Shown in pieces: positions 6,972 to 11,736 of a stretch of 11,736 bases of DNA. The notes beneath the pieces are model-generated. The model made no database searches. It was not told where the DNA came from and worked only from the letters and a program-made list of their open reading frames with translations. Made by a program: the position numbers and the translations under genes. The DNA is from CAYOEZ01 sp964402955 (lineage in GTDB: Bacteria; Chloroflexota; DTOL01; DAOUCN01). How positions within the stretch are numbered: position 1 is the first letter of the stretch; every line of letters begins with the position of its first letter. Where the stretch lies: positions 1 to 11,736 of the forward strand of contig CAYOEZ010000158.1 in assembly GCA_964402955.1 (NCBI GenBank). The letters run 5' to 3'.

Positions 6972-7352
6972 TTCCTACGCTCTGCTGGCGTATTTCTTTC
7001 TGAGCTCGGATACAGCCGTGTTTCGGCGCTGCTTTTTGAGGCGTCGGTGGACACTGTCCTCTACATGAGCCTGATGAACTGCGGCGAAGTGTACTATCGT
7101 GTGCGTGTCAGGTACAATCAAGCCCTCGCCCAGAAAGCGTGGACGGACCTCGGCCGGCTGCCGATCAACATCAGTCGCCCTACGGAGCAGCTTGTTCTGG
7201 CAGCCGCGGAGCTGAAGGCAGTGCACCGTTTGCCATACCTCGACGCGTTCACCGCAAGCCTCGCTTTGGCGTAAAAAGCCACGATTGTTACTGGCGACCT
7301 TGATTTTCAGAGAGTGGAATCGCTTGTACCTGTTGATTGGCTGCCGAGATAA
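6946..7352 (+). pseudogene. VapC-like PIN-domain toxin, frameshifted and with an internal stop
   Basis: Three pieces together make one complete PIN ribonuclease of about 135 residues. Piece one starts at ATG 6946 (GAGGAG at 6933-6938) and reads MKKKVYILDSYALLAYF, with the first catalytic Asp. After codon 6994-6996 the homology continues in the -1 frame as LSELGYSRVSALLFEA, and then MNCGEVYY with the conserved Glu (codon 7086). Read straight, the first frame instead stops at 7066-7068. The second piece reaches YLDAFTASLALA (Asp codon 7242) and hits TAA at 7272-7274. Past it the same frame continues as KATIVTGDLDF, the final PIN acidic motif, ending at 7350-7352. All four acidic residues are still encoded, so decay looks recent. 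VapC toxins cleave tRNA or rRNA and are neutralised by an adjacent antitoxin. The frameshift could be a sequencing error; a second lesion makes real decay more likely. Confidence 0.85.
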
Positions 7353-7371
7353 CCCCCGGCGTGTGTGTGTG

Positions 7372-7398
7372 GAGAGCCAGGCATATCGCCTGGCTCTC
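7372..7398. terminator. Convergent hairpin between the PIN remnant and pcrA
   Basis: Perfect 11-base inverted repeat, GAGAGCCAGGC and GCCTGGCTCTC, with loop ATATC. It lies 20 bases after the PIN frame and 8 bases past the helicase stop. Neither side has a strict T-run, though the + side is fairly pyrimidine-rich. Position and strength suggest a shared, bidirectional terminator. Confidence 0.65.
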
Positions 7399-7405
7399 TA
7401 CGCGT

Positions 7406-9751
7406 CTACTTGTCTTTCTCGACCCGTTCCATGGGCGCGAAGGTCAGCGAGAGCTTCTTGATGCCCGCTGCGCCCTGGAAGGCGACCGTGATCTCTACAT
7501 CGTCCTTGATGGCGTTGAGGGCGACGACGATGCCTTCGCCGAACATCTTGTGCCGCACCCGATCGCCCTTCTGGAACGGGCAGTTGAGGGGCACCTTTGG
7601 CGCATCCGCTGCGGGTGTTCCTATCGGGCGGGCAGTTGAGGCCGGCGAGAAGCTCGACTTGCGGGCGGGAGCGGCAGGCCAGCCGCGTCCCAGGCCGAGC
7701 GGCACCTGGCGTGCGCCGAAGTCCGGCTTGCCAGAAAGCAGCGTGGCGGGAATGTCCTTGAGGAAGCGTGACGGGTCGCGTGGCTGGTTGTTGCCAAAGA
7801 TGGTGCGCCGGAAGCAGTGCACGAGATAGAGCTTCTGCATGGCGCGGGTGATGCCGACGTAGAAGAGGCGTCGTTCTTCTTCCATGTCGTCGGGATTATC
7901 CAGCGTGTTGCTGTGCGGCAGCAGGCCATCCTCGACGCCCACGATGAACACGACCGGAAACTCCAGCCCCTTGGCCGCGTGCAGCGTCAGCAGTGTGACG
8001 GCGTCGGCTCGTTGCTCATAGCTGTCAACGTCTGACACAAGGGCAACGCCTTCCAGGAATGTCGACAGGTCGCCTTGCGGGTTCTCCGTCTCGAATTGGG
8101 CTGCCACGCTGACCAATTCCTGCACGTTCTGCCAGCGCTCTTTGCCCTCTTCGCTGCCGTCCTGGAGCGCGGCGGCATAGCCCGACTTGTCCAGCACCTC
8201 GGTGAGCAAGGCCGTGATCGTGTTGTTGTCGCGTACAGTGATGAAGTCGTTGATCATGCGCAGGAAGCCGGCCAGCGTCTGCTCGGCGCGACCGCTGAAC
8301 GGATAGGGCATATCGGGCAACGGGACCAAGCTGTCTCCTGCGAGCTCACCCGTCTTCTCGCTCCCTATTCCCTGTTGCTTGCTTCCTACGCCCTGCTCGC
8401 GACGCCCTCCCTCCACCCTGCCTTCGATCAGTTGCAGTGCAGCGTAGACAGGCAGCCCGAGTCCCTCAGCCCATCGTTCCAGATCGCCGACCGTTTTCTG
8501 GCCGAGGCCGCGCGTGGGAGCGTTGATGACGCGCATCAGGCTGAGGTTGTCGAATGGGTTGAAGACGAGGCGCAGATAGGCGATGACGTCTTTGACTTCT
8601 TTGCGCTCGTAGAAACGTGTGGCGCCCAGGAGTCGGTAGGGCAACTGAGCGCGTACAAGAGCGTCTTCGAGCGCGCGCGACTGGGAGTTGGTGCGGTACA
8701 TGATGGCCGCGCCGCCGTAGGTGATTGCACCCTCACGCACCATGCGCTGGATCTCGCGCACCACGTACTCGCCCTCTGCCTGCTCTTCGTACGCCTCATA
8801 GCTCACGACAGGGACGCCGCGCGAGTTGTCTGTCCACAGTTTCTTTTCTTCGTGGGTCGGAGAGACTTTGATGACACTGTGCGCCACATCCAGAATCGTC
8901 TGCGTCGAGCGATAGTTCTGCTCGAGAACGACCTTGGTCGCGTCGGGATAGTCCTGCTCGAATTTGAAGACATTGCGGAACTCAGCGCCGCGAAAGGCGT
9001 AAATCGATTGGTCGGGGTCGGCCACAACACAGACGTTGCGGTACTCGCTGCCCAGCATCTTGATGAGTTCATACTGCGCGAGGTTGGTGTCCTGGCCCTC
9101 GTCGACCATCACGTGAACGTAGCGTTTCTTGTAGCGCTCGAGCACGTCGGCGTGGCGGCGAAAGAGCAGCACCGACAGCATGATCAGGTCATCGAAGTCG
9201 ACCGCGTTGTTCTCGACGAGCAGCTCCTGGTAGCGCTTGTAGACGCGCTTGGCGATCTCGTGCCAGTAGGTCGGGGTATCGAAGTCATCCGGCTCGATGA
9301 TCTGATCCTTGGCGCGCGAAATGGCGTTGTGGATGGGGCGCGGCGAGTACTGCTTGTCGCTCAGGTTGAGGTCTTGCAGCGCTTTTTTGGTCGTGGCGAT
9401 CTGGTCGCCGTCATCATAAATGACGAAATGCTGGTCGCGCTCCATGTGCTGGATCTCGCGGCGCAGAATCTGGGCGCAGACGGCATGAAACGTGCCCATG
9501 GTCAGAGACTTGAGCGACGTCTCGCCCAGCAAGCGGAACAGGCGTTCCTTCATCTCTTTGGCGGCCTTGTTGGTGAAGGTAACGGCGAGGACATTGTACG
9601 GGTTGATGCCGCAATTCTTGATCAGGTAGGCGATTCGGTGTGTGATCACGCGCGTCTTGCCCGATCCGGGTCCGGCCAGGATGAGCACGGGGCCGTTGAT
9701 TGCCTGCACTGCTTTACGCTGGGCGGGGTTGAGCTTGTCAAAAACGTCCAT
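7406..9751 (-). CDS. pcrA: ATP-dependent DNA helicase, UvrD/PcrA family
   Basis: Superfamily 1A 3'-5' helicase of 781 residues, the normal length for the family; it unwinds DNA in repair and strips proteins from DNA. Seen in order: Q-motif Gln11, Walker A AGPGSGKT (26-33), Walker B region VDEGQDTN (Asp217, Glu218), VADPDQSIYAFRGA, LEQNYRST, then LTLHAAKGLEFPVVF and ERRLFYVGITRA, and a C-terminal Tudor-like GDRVRHKMFGEG. The start is the ATG at 9749-9751, because the protein begins MDVFDKLNPAQRKAV as homologues do, and GGAGGAG precedes it by two bases (GGAGG by four). The frame stays open to 10339, but that part is translated repeat DNA. Two oddities: Gly219 replaces the usual aromatic residue of DE(F/Y)QD, and about 35 repetitive residues (around 437-475) are inserted. 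Assignment to pcrA rather than uvrD or rep follows the Gram-positive-like features. Confidence 0.95.
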   Translation of the reverse strand: MDVFDKLNPAQRKAVQAINGPVLILAGPGSGKTRVITHRIAYLIKNCGINPYNVLAVTFTNKAAKEMKERLFRLLGETSLKSLTMGTFHAVCAQILRREIQHMERDQHFVIYDDGDQIATTKKALQDLNLSDKQYSPRPIHNAISRAKDQIIEPDDFDTPTYWHEIAKRVYKRYQELLVENNAVDFDDLIMLSVLLFRRHADVLERYKKRYVHVMVDEGQDTNLAQYELIKMLGSEYRNVCVVADPDQSIYAFRGAEFRNVFKFEQDYPDATKVVLEQNYRSTQTILDVAHSVIKVSPTHEEKKLWTDNSRGVPVVSYEAYEEQAEGEYVVREIQRMVREGAITYGGAAIMYRTNSQSRALEDALVRAQLPYRLLGATRFYERKEVKDVIAYLRLVFNPFDNLSLMRVINAPTRGLGQKTVGDLERWAEGLGLPVYAALQLIEGRVEGGRREQGVGSKQQGIGSEKTGELAGDSLVPLPDMPYPFSGRAEQTLAGFLRMINDFITVRDNNTITALLTEVLDKSGYAAALQDGSEEGKERWQNVQELVSVAAQFETENPQGDLSTFLEGVALVSDVDSYEQRADAVTLLTLHAAKGLEFPVVFIVGVEDGLLPHSNTLDNPDDMEEERRLFYVGITRAMQKLYLVHCFRRTIFGNNQPRDPSRFLKDIPATLLSGKPDFGARQVPLGLGRGWPAAPARKSSFSPASTARPIGTPAADAPKVPLNCPFQKGDRVRHKMFGEGIVVALNAIKDDVEITVAFQGAAGIKKLSLTFAPMERVEKDK
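8347..8424. repeat. Degenerate 7-base repeat inside pcrA
   Basis: CCCT blocks recur in a 7-base register on the + strand at 8363, 8370, 8391 and 8405, with degenerate units between them, and again at 8409 and 8416 in a shifted phase. ACGCCCT occurs twice, 14 bases apart (8388 and 8402). Because 21 bases make seven codons, the protein shows EQGVGSK followed by QQGIGSE. The repeat is in frame and coding. Confidence 0.7.
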
Positions 9752-9769
9752 GTCTCCTCCGTGGCAAAC

Positions 9770-9798
9770 ATTATACCACGCCGGCGGCCCAAATGGAA
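9770..9798 (-). promoter_or_regulatory. Promoter of pcrA (extended -10)
   Basis: On the minus strand TGGTATAAT gives a perfect TATAAT (9770-9775) with the TG of an extended -10. The -35 at 17-base spacing (TTCCAT, 9793-9798) is poor, as is common with extended -10 promoters. The predicted start is near 9763, leaving a leader of only about 12 bases that is mostly the ribosome-binding site. The -35 region overlaps the outer arm of the repeat block. Confidence 0.6.
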
Positions 9799-10087
9799 CG
9801 CGGATGACGCGGACAAGACGCAGGCCGCGGATGCAATGAGGGCAGATGGGACGCGGATCTTCGCGGAAGATGCCGCGGATTCCCGCTGATCTGTCTAGCA
9901 GCCTGTCGGAGAGAGTTGTCTCACCGCAGAGACGCAGAGTACACAGAGGTCTTGATGGTTTTCTGTGCTCTTTCTCAGCGATCTCTGCGTCTCTGCGGTA
10001 GAAATGACCTCCGGCATTGGCTCTCCGACAAGCTGCTAGACATATGTCTGCGCTTATCCGTGATGTTTCAGTGCAAATCCGCGTTCC
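9795..10087. repeat. Layered inverted-repeat block (MITE-like), non-coding
   Basis: This fills the 442-base gap between the divergent pcrA and YhcH-family genes. Outer arms: GGAACGCGGAT (9795-9805) and ATCCGCGTTCC (10077-10087). Middle arms: 22 bases at 9892-9913 and 10021-10042, complementary with one mismatch (core CTAGCAG...CTGCTAG). Inner arms: ACCGCAGAGACGCAGAG (9923-9939) and its exact complement (9983-9999). A further CACAGA/TCTGTG pair lies inside. The left arm also holds six CGCGGA units starting at 9799, 9808, 9826, 9852, 9862 and 9874. No convincing target-site duplication or protein is seen. ORFs crossing it are translated repeat. Confidence 0.8.
9892..10042. mobile_element. Possible 151-bp MITE-like unit with 22-bp terminal inverted repeats
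   Basis: The middle inverted-repeat pair (one mismatch in 22 bases, starting TGTCTAGCAG) bounds a 151-base unit whose interior is itself a 17-base exact inverted repeat. Size, termini and lack of coding capacity fit a miniature element or REP/BIME-like hairpin. The flanks (GATC on the left, TATG on the right) show no direct duplication, so mobility is unproven. Confidence 0.45.
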
Positions 10088-10108
10088 CTTTCTCCCCGAT
10101 CGTTGGGG

Positions 10109-10137
10109 TTGACGAGCGGGCAAGAAAAGGCTATGAT
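10109..10137 (+). promoter_or_regulatory. Sigma70-like promoter of the YhcH-family gene
   Basis: TTGACG (10109-10114) and TATGAT (10132-10137), each five of six to consensus, are separated by exactly 17 bases. The predicted start near 10144 gives a leader of about 50 bases before the ATG at 10194. This is the best promoter match in the window. Confidence 0.7.
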
Positions 10138-10193
10138 GTATGTGCAGGCAATGCGGCCGGGCGCGCCGCCGACAAATACGAGGAGGAACGACA

Positions 10194-10655
10194 ATGGTTG
10201 TGACCGATCTGAAGCACCTAGCAGAGCAAGTCAAGATGACCCCCGAGATGCAGAAGGCGCTGGATTTCCTCAAGGCCTCCGTTGGCAAGGACCTGGCCGA
10301 CGGCAGGATCCCGATCGACGGCGACAAGGTGTACGCCATGGTTCAGAGCTATGATACACTGGTTCACAGCGACCCGGCCAAGCTTGAGGCGCACAAGAAG
10401 TACATCGATGTGCAGTACGTTGCCAAGGGCGAGGAAGTGATCGGTTGGGCGCTGACGAGTAACCTGACCGAGACCGTGTCCTACAACGCAGAGAAGGATT
10501 TCTGGCTTGGCACAATGCCGGCGAAGGGCATGACGCCCGTCGTTGTCACGACTGGACAGGCTGCTGTGCTGTGGCCGACCGACGCCCACGCGCCGCGCCT
10601 GGCAGCAGGAGCGCCGAGCGTGGTCAAGAAGATCGTCGTCAAGGTCGCCGTCTAG
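10194..10655 (+). CDS. YhcH/YjgK/YiaL family (DUF386) cupin-like protein
   Basis: 153-residue single-domain protein, the normal family size. Family signatures are visible: IDGDKVYAMVQSYDT (41-55), EAHKKYIDVQYVAKGEE (65-81) with metal-type His67, the WPTDAHAP segment (128-134) with His132, and a C-terminal VVKKIVVKV. Members such as E. coli NanQ, TabA and EbgC act on or bind sugars; NanQ has been linked to sialic acid anomer interconversion. The start at 10194 is set by AGGAGG at 10181-10186. The frame opens earlier, at 10140, but that ATG overlaps the predicted transcription start and has no ribosome-binding site. It stands alone with its own promoter and terminator-like hairpin, so the context does not reveal the sugar. 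Confidence 0.92.
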   Translation: MVVTDLKHLAEQVKMTPEMQKALDFLKASVGKDLADGRIPIDGDKVYAMVQSYDTLVHSDPAKLEAHKKYIDVQYVAKGEEVIGWALTSNLTETVSYNAEKDFWLGTMPAKGMTPVVVTTGQAAVLWPTDAHAPRLAAGAPSVVKKIVVKVAV

Positions 10656-10687
10656 TTTTTCTCAGCGCGAAGGTGTTGGGAGAGACA

Positions 10688-10734
10688 GTCAAACAGACCC
10701 TTAGGGTTTCTGAAACCCTAAGGGTCTGTTTGAC
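10688..10734. terminator. Long perfect inverted repeat between convergent genes
   Basis: 23-base perfect arms (10688-10710 and 10712-10734) around a single T. As RNA this is a stem of about 22 pairs with a 3-base loop. It lies 32 bases after the YhcH-family stop and 17 bases past the leuD stop, a position suited to terminating both. No T-run follows on either strand. Each arm contains CCCTTAGGG or its complement. Confidence 0.7.
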
Positions 10735-10751
10735 GACGCGCCGTTCTGTGC

Positions 10752-11246
10752 TTACTCGCCGGTCGGGAAGCGCTTGTACTTCAGGTAATAGGGCACGATA
10801 CCGCCCTCGCGCACGATGGCCTGCACGAATGGGGCAGGCGGCTCCAGGCTCAGCACGACGTCGCCGTGCTGGATCGTTCCGTTCTGGATGTCGAACGTAA
10901 CCGTTTCCCCGTCCGCCAGCGCGCTCACGACAGCCGGGTCGACGAACACCGGAATGCCGAGATTGACAGCATTGCGGAAGAAAATGCGGGCGACGCTCTC
11001 GGCGACAATGGCCGCGACGCCGCATTGTTTGATGGCAAGGGGAGCATATTCACGCGACGAGCCACAGCCAAAGTTCTTGCCGGCGACAATGATGTCGCCC
11101 GCCCTGACCGTCCTGGCGAAATCGGGCCGGCGTTCGATGAAGCAATACTTCCCTGTGTTATCGTCGCCTGTCACGATGGGCGCGTAGCGTCCCGGCACCA
11201 TCTGATCAGTATCGATATCATCTGCAAACTTCCACACTCGCGCCAT
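10752..11246 (-). CDS. leuD: 3-isopropylmalate dehydratase small subunit (LeuD/HacB type)
   Basis: 164-residue aconitase swivel-domain protein of the short archaeal-type class; the E. coli-type LeuD is about 200 residues. Signatures: VWKFADDIDTDQMVPGRY near the N-terminus, the substrate-binding GCGSSRE (60-66), and ARIFFRNAVNLGIP. It pairs with the large subunit encoded 77 bases upstream and isomerises 2- to 3-isopropylmalate in leucine synthesis, or a related homoaconitate or citramalate-type substrate. The residues after GRY are API rather than the LR-type loop common in this class, so the exact substrate is open. GGAGG at 11252-11256 precedes the ATG by five bases. Translation ends just before the convergent hairpin. 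Confidence 0.9.
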   Translation of the reverse strand: MARVWKFADDIDTDQMVPGRYAPIVTGDDNTGKYCFIERRPDFARTVRAGDIIVAGKNFGCGSSREYAPLAIKQCGVAAIVAESVARIFFRNAVNLGIPVFVDPAVVSALADGETVTFDIQNGTIQHGDVVLSLEPPAPFVQAIVREGGIVPYYLKYKRFPTGE

Positions 11247-11323
11247 GAGATCCTCCCAGGCTAGAATGGAACAAGACTAAGAGCGGACAGGCCAGCGCCT
11301 GCTCGTTTGCACACCCCGTCCCG

Positions 11324-11736
11324 TTAGCCGATTTCGCGCGGGTCGGTGATGTAGCCCGCCAGTGCGCTGGCTGCGGCGGTTTGCGGTGATGCCAGATAGA
11401 CGCGCGACTCAGGCGACCCCATGCGCCCGGCAAAGTTGCGGTTGGCCGTGGACACACAGACCTCGCCTGCCCCCAGGACGCCCAGATGGCGGCCGATGCA
11501 TGGCCCGCAGCCCGGCGTGCCCAGGGTCGCGCCGGCAGCGAGGAGATCGGTCAACACGCCTTCGCGGGCAGCCATCTCGAGAACCTGGTGCGACGCAGGC
11601 ACCACGATCATGCGCACGCGCGGGTGAATGTGCTTGCCGCGCATGATGTCGGCCGCGGCGCGCAAGTCGTCAATGCGCGCATTGGTGCAGGTGCCCAGGA
11701 AGACGACGTCGACCGCCACCTTGCCGACCGCATTGG
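11324..11736 (-). CDS. leuC: 3-isopropylmalate dehydratase large subunit, C-terminal part (start beyond the right edge)
   Basis: Partial aconitase-family large subunit; about 137 C-terminal residues are inside the window. It shows the three [4Fe-4S] ligand cysteines, in GTCTN and PGCGPC, followed by STANRNFAGRMG and a YLASP segment typical of LeuC. The frame stays open to the edge, reading NAVGKVAVDVV, so the GTG at 11719 is internal. It would form the iron-sulfur catalytic subunit with the LeuD encoded downstream. Gene order leuC-leuD with a 77-base gap suggests one transcript. Homoaconitase or a related hydro-lyase cannot be excluded. Confidence 0.9.
   Translation of the reverse strand, partial: NAVGKVAVDVVFLGTCTNARIDDLRAAADIMRGKHIHPRVRMIVVPASHQVLEMAAREGVLTDLLAAGATLGTPGCGPCIGRHLGVLGAGEVCVSTANRNFAGRMGSPESRVYLASPQTAAASALAGYITDPREIG

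Noticed and set aside
6991..7005. Programmed -1 frameshift in the PIN gene
   Set aside because: The local sequence TATTTCTTTCTG does not form an X XXY YYZ slippery heptamer in the right frame, and the later TAA would still truncate the product.
7361..7370. (GT)5 microsatellite
   Set aside because: Only ten bases and next to a better-explained hairpin; not significant.
8075..9889. 604-residue ORF on the + strand, antisense to the helicase gene
   Set aside because: It mirrors pcrA codons in the opposite strand, has no start signal and no recognisable motif. Long antisense frames are common in GC-rich genes.
9892..10042. CRISPR array
   Set aside because: The repeats are inverted rather than direct, with no regular spacers and no cas genes.
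9916..10203. 95-residue ORF across the repeat block
   Set aside because: It is translated ACCGCAGAGACGCAGAG-type repeat; similar spurious proteins arise wherever that repeat occurs.
9752..10339. Possible N-terminal extension of the helicase
   Set aside because: Translates the repeat block and part of the YhcH-family gene in antisense. The ATG at 9751 has a ribosome-binding site, an upstream TATAAT and the family's usual N-terminus.

Overview
This is a high-GC bacterial window. The gene styles fit Chloroflexota (Anaerolineae-like): an intact UvrD/PcrA helicase, a split transketolase, a hypothetical glycoside hydrolase of the GHL6 type, a UroD-like methyltransferase paralogue, a PIN toxin remnant and a short archaeal-type LeuD. 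The intergenic DNA carries CGCGGAT and ACCGCAGAGACGCAGAG repeats. The phylum is an inference from style, not from a marker gene.

Left half (1-6587, all + strand): a probable carbohydrate-catabolic operon that begins before the window. Its order is the C-terminal part of a class V aminotransferase (molybdenum-cofactor-sulfurase-like), an SDR oxidoreductase, transketolase N- and C-subunits (stop and start overlap), a 674-residue GHL6/GH42-like protein and a UroD-fold protein. Gaps are 69, 32, -1, 59 and 21 bases, and each internal gene has a clear Shine-Dalgarno sequence. A plausible reading is that the glycosidase-like protein releases an unusual sugar, the SDR changes its redox state and the two-part transketolase moves a C2 unit. 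The UroD-like protein would do a methyl-transfer or decarboxylation step. The substrate cannot be named from the sequence.

Middle (6588-7405): a decayed toxin-antitoxin locus. A sigma70-like promoter precedes a 70-residue unknown ORF and a VapC-like PIN gene broken by one frameshift and one in-frame stop. A strong hairpin separates it from the convergent helicase gene.

Right half: pcrA/uvrD (minus strand, 7406-9751) carries an in-frame insertion derived from degenerate 7-base repeats. Between it and the divergent YhcH/YjgK-family gene (10194-10655) lies a roughly 290-base non-coding block of nested inverted repeats, MITE-like in form. A 23-base perfect inverted repeat separates the YhcH gene from a convergent leuC-leuD pair on the minus strand. 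leuC is cut by the right edge.

The points most worth a second look are the left operon, the layered palindromic element, the repeat-invaded helicase and the broken PIN toxin.
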